This document shows positions 9,133 to 16,777 of a DNA stretch of 64,000 bases, one piece after another. Source of the DNA: Bacillota bacterium (GTDB taxonomy: Bacteria > Bacillota > Clostridia > Christensenellales > Aristaeellaceae). The stretch spans positions 310,001-374,000 of the forward strand of contig JAEZIN010000002.1 in NCBI GenBank assembly GCA_023436585.1, read 5' to 3'. Both the position numbers and the translations under genes were made by a program. Position 1 is the stretch's first letter; each line of letters opens with the position of its first letter. The notes under the pieces are model-generated. The model saw only the letters and a list, made by a program, of their open reading frames with translations. It made no database searches and was not told the origin of the DNA.

Positions 9133-10572
9133 ATGCATATAAAGAACAGCCTGTTCCTGACAGCAATATGCCTGCTCGTATTTTGCTCTTTCATTGGTGC
9201 ATCGGCACAAAGCGTCCGGGACACAAACCTTCAGGCCGCTTTTGAAAGCGATAGCCTGACGCTTAGGGAAATACAGCCTGCCTCCGATTATGCCGGATAC
9301 ACCCTGCGTGTTTCAGCCGCCTCCTACGCCCAAAAGGCAGCAATGGAGGGTACTGCACCAAATTATCCGGAAGACGGTGGATGGGTTACCCTGGATATAA
9401 ACGTCCAGGACTTCCGCCCGGCGCCTTATTTCTACTCTCCTGACGGAAGCAAGGCAATCCTGATGGACGAGGAACACGCCTATATCCTTTCGGGCAATAT
9501 CATCACCATGATCCTGCCCAATTACCTTCGCGGCGTGCGGGATGAATATGCAAGTTTTTCCCGCTTCCTCAAAATGAAACCTACCCAGTGGGTAGGCAGT
9601 GAAGGCTTAATCTGGTCTCCAGACGGCCGTTATGCGGTGCTGACCAACTATGCCACCACGCTGATAAGAGGCCAGTTCATCTATGGCTTGTATTTGATTG
9701 ATACACAAACGGGGGAGCTGTTTTGCGCCGACACATACCCCAACAAGCTGAGAGACGGGGGAGCGGCGGTGTTTCAGGCGTGTTTTGACGCCACAGGCAG
9801 GTATGTGTATTACATGCTTTGGGGTTCCCTTTACGAGGACAGCCGCATATCGTTGATGCGTTATGACATGGAGACCGGCGTGAAGCAAAGGCTGCTGGCC
9901 TGCCCGCATTTCGCGGCCTATCCGAAGCTGCAGCTCGATTCCACTGGCCGGCTAATCCACCTGCTGGATAACACAAAGGCGAATGAGCCGCTGGGGCTGA
10001 GCGTATACGAACAGAAAAACGGAAATTGGGTATCCACCGCCTATACCCTTTCGAAACCGATGGCGGCCATACGGCCTATGTACATGGAAATCGGCAGTGC
10101 GGATATGGGCGTAATGCTCCACAATCTTAGATTTCAAGACAAAAACTCCATGGCATTCGGGCGTTTTTTTACCGACGGCAGCTTTACAGGCTACGATGAG
10201 CTCCTGTTGATCGAAGGGTTTGATGCCCCCAAGGCTACCATCCTGCCCCTTTTAGCCTATGGGGACGGCAGTGAACTGGCGCAAAAAACAGAAAACGGAA
10301 AAGCATTGCTTTGCCTGAACATAAAACTGTCTCCGGATGGCCGCTACGCGATGATTCTTGTAACAGACAAAAAATCATACAGTTTTTTGATGATGGACAT
10401 GGCCACGCTGGAGCTTAAAAAAGTGGAGTCTCCTTTAGGGACAGCCTCCTTGAGCGCAGGAAGAGGCAATCCCATGAGCAACGCCTATCCCTCCGGTTAT
10501 AGCTGGTTTGAAGGAAACAAGCTGATTATCCTGACCGAGGACGGATTAAAGCTATTTGAATTAGCCTACTAG
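9133..10572 (+). CDS. Secreted protein with TolB/WD40-like propeller repeats
   Basis: 479 residues starting with a clear signal peptide (hydrophobic FLTAICLLVFCSFIGASAQS, probable cleavage after SAQ or ASA). Repeated SPDGRYA-type motifs (YSPDGSKAIL, WSPDGRYAVL, LSPDGRYAMI) indicate TolB/PD40-like blades, so a beta-propeller outside the membrane is likely. There is no catalytic motif that I recognise. A GAGGAGG site precedes the ATG and a terminator follows the stop. It stands alone between the EAL protein and the ECF sigma gene; function unknown. Confidence 0.7.
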   Translation: MHIKNSLFLTAICLLVFCSFIGASAQSVRDTNLQAAFESDSLTLREIQPASDYAGYTLRVSAASYAQKAAMEGTAPNYPEDGGWVTLDINVQDFRPAPYFYSPDGSKAILMDEEHAYILSGNIITMILPNYLRGVRDEYASFSRFLKMKPTQWVGSEGLIWSPDGRYAVLTNYATTLIRGQFIYGLYLIDTQTGELFCADTYPNKLRDGGAAVFQACFDATGRYVYYMLWGSLYEDSRISLMRYDMETGVKQRLLACPHFAAYPKLQLDSTGRLIHLLDNTKANEPLGLSVYEQKNGNWVSTAYTLSKPMAAIRPMYMEIGSADMGVMLHNLRFQDKNSMAFGRFFTDGSFTGYDELLLIEGFDAPKATILPLLAYGDGSELAQKTENGKALLCLNIKLSPDGRYAMILVTDKKSYSFLMMDMATLELKKVESPLGTASLSAGRGNPMSNAYPSGYSWFEGNKLIILTEDGLKLFELAY

Positions 10573-10595
10573 ACGAGATTTTACAAATTTTCCTT

Positions 10596-10626
10596 GCCCG
10601 GATGCAATCAGCCTCCGGGCTTTTTT
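10596..10626 (+). terminator. Rho-independent terminator after the propeller protein
   Basis: Stem GCCCGGA (10596-10602) with TCCGGGC (10614-10620), followed by six T. Confidence 0.85.
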
Positions 10627-10672
10627 GTCTAATACATGGAAACAGCGATGAAGTACAAGTCTTGGAGAGTTT

Positions 10673-11155
10673 ATGACCAAAGATTGTTTTGAGCGGGAAG
10701 TATTGTCCCTTGCGGACACGATGTACGGGGTGGCCCGGACCTACCTGCGCTCCCCCGAGGACTGCAAGGACGCGGTGCAGGAAAGCATCCTGAAGGCTTG
10801 GTCGCATCTTCCGGCCTTACGCCGGGAGGAGTTTTTCCGTACCTGGATCATACGCATCCTCATCAACGAATGCAAAGGCATACTCAAAAGGCAAAAGCGC
10901 ACGGTGTCTTCAGCGGAGTTCCCCGAAACGTCAAGCATGCCGGAAACGGGTAATGGACTTTATGAAACCATGGTGGCGCTGGATGAAAAGTACCGCGTTC
11001 CGCTGGTGCTGTACCATTGCGAAGGCTATTCCATTCAAGCAATCAGCAAGATACTGCGCTTGCCAAAGGGTACTGTAACAAGCCGCCTTGCCCGCGGCAG
11101 AGAACTATTAAAGCGAAACTACTTGAAGCGGGAGGTGTGCTTCGATGAGGGATGA
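10673..11155 (+). CDS. ECF-type RNA polymerase sigma factor
   Basis: 160-residue sigma-70 family protein of the extracytoplasmic function group. Region 2 is visible in EDCKDAVQESILKAWSHL (the DA..E pattern contacting the -10 element). Region 4 has a helix-turn-helix GYSIQAISKILRLPKGTVT ending in SRLARGRELLKR. GGAGAG precedes the ATG at 10673. The stop overlaps the next gene by 11 bp; that gene encodes a single-span membrane protein, the usual anti-sigma arrangement. Confidence 0.9.
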   Translation: MTKDCFEREVLSLADTMYGVARTYLRSPEDCKDAVQESILKAWSHLPALRREEFFRTWIIRILINECKGILKRQKRTVSSAEFPETSSMPETGNGLYETMVALDEKYRVPLVLYHCEGYSIQAISKILRLPKGTVTSRLARGRELLKRNYLKREVCFDEG

Positions 11156-11972
11156 GCATTTGACCCACCATGACCTTTTTGGTGAGACACCCGAAAACTT
11201 CACTTTGAGTGTGGAGCACACCTTGAACGGACTTACGGAGGAACGGTCCATGAAAAAAGGAATCAGCGGTATATTGATCATAGCTCTTGTGCTGTTGCTG
11301 CTGTGCGCTGCGGCCTTTGCCGCGGTGCAGGGCGGCGGGCTGGATTGGTTTTACAAGCACATCTTCCACATCCCTACGCTGCCCAAGGATATTGATCAGC
11401 AGATTCAAAGCAGCATACATCAAACTGTGACTGAGAATCACCCCCTGCTGAACATGAAGGTGGAAAGCGCCGTATGGCTGCCCAAAGAATACGATATGAA
11501 CTATCCGGAAGAAAGAACGCTGGAGATTCTCTTTTCCGCTTCTCCCAAAGACCCAGCCAAATATGAGGTACACCCCTGGCAAAACCTCAACGGGGATGGA
11601 GATCACGGCGAGGACACCCTGGGAACCGGCAAGGGCACCGGTCCCATCAGGGAAATGTTGACTGACCCTTTCAAATCGCTGCTGCTTTTCGGGACTTACC
11701 GGGAAGACCTGGTGACCATGCCGGGTGCCATGGGTGTTGCGTTTTCCTGGTCCTTCTGCCACCATACCTATGACGATGCGGGAAACATGCTTTGCTATTT
11801 CAGCTTCCATATGAGCGATTCCATGATAGAGCGCATGCGGAAGTACGCGGACAAGGACGGCATGGTATCCCTGCTCTATACCGATTACTCCTGGCTGTGG
11901 AACGAGCAGGGTGATACGTACGGTAATACCCAAACGGGAAGCGTATCCTTCCAAATCAAGCTGCCCGAGTAA
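11145..11972 (+). CDS. Membrane protein coupled to the ECF sigma factor, putative anti-sigma
   Basis: 275 residues. A short cytoplasmic N-terminus of about 35 residues is followed by one transmembrane helix (GISGILIIALVLLLLCAAAFAA) and a roughly 215-residue exported domain. Overlap with the ECF sigma gene supports an anti-sigma or co-regulated sensor role. The N-terminal stretch lacks the HxxxCxxC zinc motif of ZAS anti-sigma factors, and the exported domain resembles nothing I can name with confidence. The upstream gene covers its ribosome binding site. Confidence 0.6.
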   Translation: MRDEHLTHHDLFGETPENFTLSVEHTLNGLTEERSMKKGISGILIIALVLLLLCAAAFAAVQGGGLDWFYKHIFHIPTLPKDIDQQIQSSIHQTVTENHPLLNMKVESAVWLPKEYDMNYPEERTLEILFSASPKDPAKYEVHPWQNLNGDGDHGEDTLGTGKGTGPIREMLTDPFKSLLLFGTYREDLVTMPGAMGVAFSWSFCHHTYDDAGNMLCYFSFHMSDSMIERMRKYADKDGMVSLLYTDYSWLWNEQGDTYGNTQTGSVSFQIKLPE

Positions 11973-12009
11973 AAACTCTCCATGCAGATAACGTTTTCCT
12001 GGAAGGGGA

Positions 12010-12056
12010 CCGGGGAGCCCTCCTTTTTCAAAAGGAGGGCTCCCCGGCTTCTTTTC
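12010..12056 (+). terminator. Strong hairpin terminator after the sigma/anti-sigma pair
   Basis: An almost perfect stem of about 16 bp, CCGGGGAGCCCTCC pairing with GGAGGGCTCCCCGG, followed by CTTCTTTT. Confidence 0.85.
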
Positions 12057-12069
12057 CCCCTTCTTTACC

Positions 12070-12098
12070 TTGCCATCCCCCATAAACTTTGATACACT
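12070..12098 (+). promoter_or_regulatory. Sigma-A promoter for the FAD oxidoreductase
   Basis: TTGCCA at 12070-12075, a 17-bp spacer and TACACT at 12093-12098, about 28 bp before the chosen start codon. Confidence 0.7.
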
Positions 12099-12125
12099 AG
12101 CCAATAAGTGGGGGCGATGCAAAGT

Positions 12126-13631
12126 ATGAATCAAGCAATATACGACGTTGCCGTCATCGGCGCGGGAGTCGTGGGCCTTACCGTAGCCCGAAGGCTGTCC
12201 AGATATCAATTGCGCATCTGTATCCTGGAAAAGGAGCCGGACGTGGCCATGGGCGCCACCAAGGCCAACAGCGCCATCGTCCACGGCGGCTATGCGGAAA
12301 GCAGCGACAAATTAAAGGGCCGGCTATGTTACAAAGGCAGGGCGCAAATTAACAAGCTGGATGACGAGCTTCATTTCGGCTTCAAGGAGACAGGCTCCCT
12401 GGTGTTCACCACTAGGCCGGAGGACCTGCCCAAACTGGAATCGCTGATGAATAACGGCAGGCGCAACGGTTTAAGCGATCTGGAAATCTTGAAGAGGGAT
12501 GAGGCGCTTCATCTGGAGCCGAACCTGAACCCCAGTGTTGCGTATGCCTTGTATTGCAAAGGCGCGGGCATTTGCTCACCGTACGAAATGGCCATCGCCA
12601 TGGCGGAAAACGCCGTGCTAAACGGTGCGGAATTGTGCTTGAATGAGCCTGTCACAGGGATCGCAAAGATAGAGGATGTCTTCACCCTCACAACGCCCAA
12701 ACGGCAAGTGAAGGCGAAATACGTGGTCAACTGCGCCGGCCTTGGCGCGGCGGAAGTATCCGCCATGGCCACCGTAACGGAATTTGAAATCAAGCCCCGC
12801 ACGGGGGAATATATCCTGCTCGCCCGCGGCTCGGGCAAGGCGCTGAACACCGTGGTATTCCAGATGCCCACCCCCATGGGCAAGGGTATCCTGGTCACGC
12901 CCACCGTGCATGGCAACCTGCTGCTGGGGCCGGATGCCATCGATGAGCCGGGCACGGCCAGCCGCTCCACCCATGTGGAACGCCTGGCGGAAATCTACTT
13001 TCACGCGCTGAAAACAACGGAGAAGATCAACCTCCGCCAGTACATCCGCAGCTTTGCCGGGGTAAGGGCGGTAGCCACGGGCGATGATTTCATTATTGGG
13101 GAATCGAAAATGAAGGGCTTTATCCAGGCGGCGGGCATCCAGTCCCCCGGCCTCACAGCATCCCCGGCCATTGCGGACAGGGTGGCGGAAATCCTTTCGA
13201 ATTCGGGATTATCCCTCCAGCCCAAAGAAGATTACAACCCGAACCGAAAGCCCATCATTGAGGTGGATAAAAAAATGCTCCCCCTAAAGGAAGCGGAGCA
13301 ATTGATAAGTTTATCTTCCGGGGAAGCGCGTATGATCTGCCGCTGCGAGCAAGTGACAGAGGGAACGATTCTGGACGCGATGCGAAGAGGTATCCCCGTC
13401 CGTACGGTGGACGGCATGAAACGCCGAACCAGGGCCTCCATGGGCTTTTGCCAGGGAGAGTTCTGCCGGCCCCGCTTTATGGCGCTGATGGGCAGAGAAT
13501 ACGGGGAGAACATATCCGCAAAGACCGACGCGGAGCTTTGCGGCGCGGCAAGGGTGACCAAGCAGGAGCTGCTGGATTATATTGGTGATTTTAAAGAAGA
13601 ACTGATGCGTTATATGCAGGATTCCAAGTAA
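12126..13631 (+). CDS. FAD-dependent oxidoreductase with C-terminal [2Fe-2S] BFD-like domain (GlpA/LhgO type)
   Basis: About 501 residues. The N-terminal Rossmann FAD motif DVAVIGAGVVG is followed by a DAO-type fold (SAIVHGGYAES, LEPNLNPSVAYAL) as in glycerol-3-phosphate dehydrogenases and L-2-hydroxyglutarate oxidases. The C-terminus has a BFD-like cluster domain with cysteines in MICRCEQVTEG and GFCQGEFCRPRF, the four-Cys pattern of GlpA-type enzymes. No GlpB or GlpC partner is adjacent. The ATG at 12126 is chosen because it sits 11 bp from a GGGGG stretch and begins right at the Rossmann strand; ATG 12117 and GTG 12108 are alternatives. Substrate (glycerol-3-phosphate or a 2-hydroxyacid) is not decidable here. 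Confidence 0.85.
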   Translation: MNQAIYDVAVIGAGVVGLTVARRLSRYQLRICILEKEPDVAMGATKANSAIVHGGYAESSDKLKGRLCYKGRAQINKLDDELHFGFKETGSLVFTTRPEDLPKLESLMNNGRRNGLSDLEILKRDEALHLEPNLNPSVAYALYCKGAGICSPYEMAIAMAENAVLNGAELCLNEPVTGIAKIEDVFTLTTPKRQVKAKYVVNCAGLGAAEVSAMATVTEFEIKPRTGEYILLARGSGKALNTVVFQMPTPMGKGILVTPTVHGNLLLGPDAIDEPGTASRSTHVERLAEIYFHALKTTEKINLRQYIRSFAGVRAVATGDDFIIGESKMKGFIQAAGIQSPGLTASPAIADRVAEILSNSGLSLQPKEDYNPNRKPIIEVDKKMLPLKEAEQLISLSSGEARMICRCEQVTEGTILDAMRRGIPVRTVDGMKRRTRASMGFCQGEFCRPRFMALMGREYGENISAKTDAELCGAARVTKQELLDYIGDFKEELMRYMQDSK

Positions 13632-13633
13632 AA

Positions 13634-14284
13634 TCAGGCATGCCCCGTTTTCAGCGTTACCGCCGCCACTAACAGGCTGACGCTTTTTGCGCCAGATTTG
13701 CACAGCGCCCTTAAGCAGGCCCTGGCGGTGGCGCCGGTGGTGCACACATCGTCCACCACCAGAAGACGCATCCCTTTCACCTTTTCGCAGGTTTGAAAGG
13801 CATCCTCCATATTTTGAATGCGACGCTCCTTTTCAAGCTTCGCCTGCTGGCCCGTTTCCCGAAGCCGCTTCAGCGCCAAAAGGACGGGTATGTTTTTTTC
13901 TGCTCCTACTGCCTGCGCTAAAAGCTCCGCCTGGTTGAAGCCCCGCTCCAGGAGCCTGCCCGGATGCAGCGGCACGGGAACCAAAGCATCATAGCCGGTA
14001 CCATCAAGGCAAGCCGCCATCTCCCGGCCCAGGAGCTTTGCCGCATCCCGGACGCATTCGTATTTCATGCAGTGAATCAGCTCCCTGGCCGCGCCTTCGT
14101 AAGGGTACGGTGCGAACACCTTCTCCACACCATCGACATAAAAGAAAATCTCCTGTTTCCGGATGGATTGCAAAGCAGCCCGGCAAGGCACGCAAAGATG
14201 ATCCCCCATGCCGTCCAGCCTTGGATGACCGCAGCAGTGGCAGCGGGCATAGGGCGGGTAAAGCAGGTTTGTCAGTTGACCCAT
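13634..14284 (-). CDS. comF: ComF-family phosphoribosyltransferase-like protein
   Basis: 216 residues. The N-terminal zinc-ribbon-like cysteines CHCCGHPRL and LCVPC are followed by a type I phosphoribosyltransferase core with the PRPP-binding motif LLVVDDVCTTGATARACL near residues 173-190. ComFC proteins act in DNA uptake in competent bacteria and are widespread. The ATG at 14284 has AAGGAG 8 bp upstream and overlaps the recD2 stop by 13 bp, so the two helicase/uptake-related genes form an operon. It converges with the FAD oxidoreductase with only a 2-bp gap. Confidence 0.9.
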   Translation of the reverse strand: MGQLTNLLYPPYARCHCCGHPRLDGMGDHLCVPCRAALQSIRKQEIFFYVDGVEKVFAPYPYEGAARELIHCMKYECVRDAAKLLGREMAACLDGTGYDALVPVPLHPGRLLERGFNQAELLAQAVGAEKNIPVLLALKRLRETGQQAKLEKERRIQNMEDAFQTCEKVKGMRLLVVDDVCTTGATARACLRALCKSGAKSVSLLVAAVTLKTGHA

Positions 14285-16503
14285 CCCACCCACTCCTTCA
14301 ATTGCCGGCCAAGCGTTGTATAGCGCCTGGCGATATGGTTGTTGCGCACCATGGCCTCGATGATCTCCTCCCGCCCCACCAGCACCACCAATTGCCTTGC
14401 CCTGGTGATGGCGGTATAGAGAAGGTTCCGAGTTAGCAGCATGGGCGGGCCGCCCACCACCGGCATCACCACCACGGGGAACTCACTGCCCTGGCTTTTG
14501 TGCACCGAAAGGCAATAGGCCAGCTCCAACGCTTCCCGCTGCTGTTCCTCGTAATCCACCAGCCTGTCCTCATCAAAGCGGACAGTCAGCGTCCGCTCGT
14601 CCGGATCGATGGCCTCCACAAAGCCCACGTCGCCGTTGAATATGCCCTGGCCATCCTCCCAGGTGACGCCGTTGAATTTCCGCCACTCAATCTGATAGTC
14701 GTTTTTCGTTTGCATCACCTTGTCGCCCACGCGAAAAAGCATATCGCCAAACACCAGGGAGGGCTTGCCCATCTGCGGGGGATTCAGTGCCTCCTGCAAA
14801 AGGCGGTTCAATGCCCATACGCCGCATTCCCCCTTTTTGGTGGGGGAAAGCACCTGGATTTGCTTCACGGCATTGGCCAGCCTTTCCTTCTCCTCCATCT
14901 TCAAAAAGGTTGGCAGCCGCTGGGTGCAAAGGGATACGATGGTCTGCGCCGCTTCGCTCAGCGCCGTCTTTCTCTCCAAGAACATGTCCTTGGCCCGGCC
15001 GTTCAGCACGGGCATTTCGCCTCCGTTGATGCGGTGGGCATTCAGTATGATCATGCTGTTTTCATCCTGGCGGAAGATCTGCGTCAAGCGGACGCTGGGT
15101 ATAACCTCGCTTTTTAAAATATCCCCCAGCACGTTCCCCGGCCCCACAGGGGGCAATTGATCCGCGTCGCCCACCATGATGAGACGGGTGCCTGGTGTGA
15201 TGGCACGCAGCAGGCTCCGCATAAGAAGGACATCCACCATGGACATCTCGTCCACGATGATGCAGTTGGCCTCCAGGGGATTGTCCTGGCTTCTGGAAAA
15301 GCTGCCTTCGTCGCCGCCATACTCCAGCATGCGGTGAATAGTCTTGGCCTCCACGCCGGTGGCCTCGGTCATGCGCTTGGCTGCCCGGCCGGATGGCGCG
15401 CATAGGAGGATATCCCCCTCCTTGGAAAGGATGCGGATGATGCAGTTGATGATGGTGGTTTTGCCTGTGCCCGGGCCGCCGGTGATCACCAGCACGCCCT
15501 CATCCACCGCCGCCTGCACCGCCTTTTGCTGCAAGGGGCTGAAGCTGACGTTATTGCCCTTTTCAAACTGCCTGATGGCCGCGTCCGCCGCCTGGCTCTT
15601 GCGGTAGGGCAGCGCCGCCATCAGTTCGTGCAACCGCTGGGCCACCTCGCGCTCGGCATGAAAGTACTGGGGCAGGTAGATGCCCTGCTCCTCATCCTCC
15701 GTGGGGGATGTAATCATCTCCCGGCGTAATAAAAGCTCCGCCAAGGCCCCCGTTACCAGCTCCTCATTCACCCGGAGCAGCTTTACCGTGCGGCTTACAA
15801 GCTCCGCCCTGGGCAAGTACACATGGCCACCGGTGGAAGCGGCATCCTGCAGCACATACTTCAGCGCGCACTTCACCCGGTGGGGCGAATCCACAGCCAT
15901 ACCCATGGACAGCGCAATCCTATCCGCGGTGAGAAAGCCAATGCCCTCTATATCTTCCACCAGGCGGTAAGGGTTCTCCCTGATCACCGCCTGCACCTGA
16001 TCGCCATACAGCCGGCTGATCTTCACCGCCAGTGCGGCGCTGACGCCGTAGCTTTGCAAAAACACCATGGCCTGCCGGGCATACATCTGCTCATGAAAGC
16101 TTTGGGCGATCTGCGCGGCACGCTTGGGCCCCACCTTGGGCACATCCGCCAGCCGTTCCGGGTGCTCGCTTAACACATCCAAGGCATCCTTGCCAAAATA
16201 CGCCACCAGCAGTTTGGCGGTGGCCGGGCCTACGCCTTTGATGAGCCCCGAGCCCAGATACCGCTCGATACCCAGCAGCGTGGTGGGCTTTACGATCTCA
16301 CATCCCGACGCCTTCCATTGCCGGCCATACTGGGGATGATCCACCCACACGCCAGATAAAACAATCTGCTCCCCGGAAGAAAGCTCCGGCAGCGCGCCCA
16401 CCACCGTCACCTTTTCCCTGCCGGTGCGCACCTGCATGACCGTATAGCCGTTTTCCGCATTGCGGTAGGTGATGTCCGATACCGTTGCTTCCAGCTGCTC
16501 CAC
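14272..16503 (-). CDS. recD2: RecD2-type ATP-dependent DNA helicase
   Basis: SF1B 5'-3' helicase of about 743 residues acting in DNA repair. The N-terminus has an OB-like stretch (ITYRNAENGYTVMQV) and tandem helix-hairpin-helix motifs (LIKGVGPATAKLL, LADVPKVGPKRAAQIAQ), diagnostic of RecD2 rather than RecBCD RecD. Walker A GGPGTGKTT lies near residue 340, Walker B VDEMSMVD near 412, and the C-terminal YCLSVHKSQGSEFPVVVMP and LLYTAITRARQLVVLVG motifs complete the helicase core. The GTG at 16503 (GTG-GAG) is preferred; GTG 16509 is possible. It is expressed from a promoter that faces the ABC-F promoter. Confidence 0.93.
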   Translation of the reverse strand: MEQLEATVSDITYRNAENGYTVMQVRTGREKVTVVGALPELSSGEQIVLSGVWVDHPQYGRQWKASGCEIVKPTTLLGIERYLGSGLIKGVGPATAKLLVAYFGKDALDVLSEHPERLADVPKVGPKRAAQIAQSFHEQMYARQAMVFLQSYGVSAALAVKISRLYGDQVQAVIRENPYRLVEDIEGIGFLTADRIALSMGMAVDSPHRVKCALKYVLQDAASTGGHVYLPRAELVSRTVKLLRVNEELVTGALAELLLRREMITSPTEDEEQGIYLPQYFHAEREVAQRLHELMAALPYRKSQAADAAIRQFEKGNNVSFSPLQQKAVQAAVDEGVLVITGGPGTGKTTIINCIIRILSKEGDILLCAPSGRAAKRMTEATGVEAKTIHRMLEYGGDEGSFSRSQDNPLEANCIIVDEMSMVDVLLMRSLLRAITPGTRLIMVGDADQLPPVGPGNVLGDILKSEVIPSVRLTQIFRQDENSMIILNAHRINGGEMPVLNGRAKDMFLERKTALSEAAQTIVSLCTQRLPTFLKMEEKERLANAVKQIQVLSPTKKGECGVWALNRLLQEALNPPQMGKPSLVFGDMLFRVGDKVMQTKNDYQIEWRKFNGVTWEDGQGIFNGDVGFVEAIDPDERTLTVRFDEDRLVDYEEQQREALELAYCLSVHKSQGSEFPVVVMPVVGGPPMLLTRNLLYTAITRARQLVVLVGREEIIEAMVRNNHIARRYTTLGRQLKEWVGWVN

Positions 16504-16540
16504 TGCCACGCCCCGCTTCCAAATGCTTCTTGTCCCATTG

Positions 16541-16569
16541 ATTATACCACATGCGGGAGGGCTTGACAA
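16541..16569 (-). promoter_or_regulatory. recD2 promoter, divergent, sharing -35 DNA with the ABC-F promoter
   Basis: On the minus strand: TTGTCA (16569-16564), a 17-bp spacer, TATAAT (16546-16541). The -35 hexamer overlaps five of six bases with the plus-strand TTGACA at 16563-16568. Confidence 0.75.
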
Positions 16570-16591
16570 AGCTTCCGGCCGCCGCTACAAT
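16563..16591 (+). promoter_or_regulatory. Strong sigma-A promoter of the ABC-F gene
   Basis: TTGACA (16563-16568), 17-bp spacer, TACAAT (16586-16591). Transcription would start near 16598, leaving a leader of about 180 nt before the ABC-F start codon. Confidence 0.85.
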
Positions 16592-16597
16592 AGGAAC

Positions 16598-16777
16598 GAC
16601 AAATGTGGAAAGGGTAAGGTTTCACGCATGCGCAAATAACCGCTGTCAACACAATGCTGCTCCGTACGGAGCCTTGTTTTGCATCGGTAATTTCGCACCC
16701 GTAAAACAAACGCCCTTTTTGTTTTGGTGTTTTTTACGATTGTGCCTTCCGATGCTACGATGCCGGGAGGTTTTTTG
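16598..16777 (+). promoter_or_regulatory. ABC-F attenuator-like leader with a three-codon upstream ORF
   Basis: The leader contains, in order: a ribosome binding site (GGTAAGG) and an ORF ATG-CGC-AAA-TAA at 16628-16639 encoding Met-Arg-Lys; a palindromic hairpin centred on GCTCCGTACGGAGC (16659-16672); and a terminator-like hairpin CACC..AAAACAA / TTGTTTTGGTG followed by six T (16696-16735). This layout matches ribosome-dependent attenuators known ahead of antibiotic-resistance ABC-F genes, where a drug-stalled ribosome on a very short ORF prevents termination. Regulation itself is inferred. Confidence 0.65.
16628..16639 (+). CDS. Leader peptide MRK upstream of the ABC-F gene
   Basis: ATG CGC AAA TAA, three codons. 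AAGG at 16616-16619 lies 8 bp upstream, a normal initiation spacing. Its placement between a strong promoter and a terminator-like hairpin suggests a regulatory uORF rather than a functional product. Confidence 0.5.
   Translation: MRK

Noticed and set aside
11043..12284. 413-codon minus-strand frame over the anti-sigma gene
   Set aside because: Crosses the 12010-12056 terminator and two plus-strand genes, with no family resemblance.
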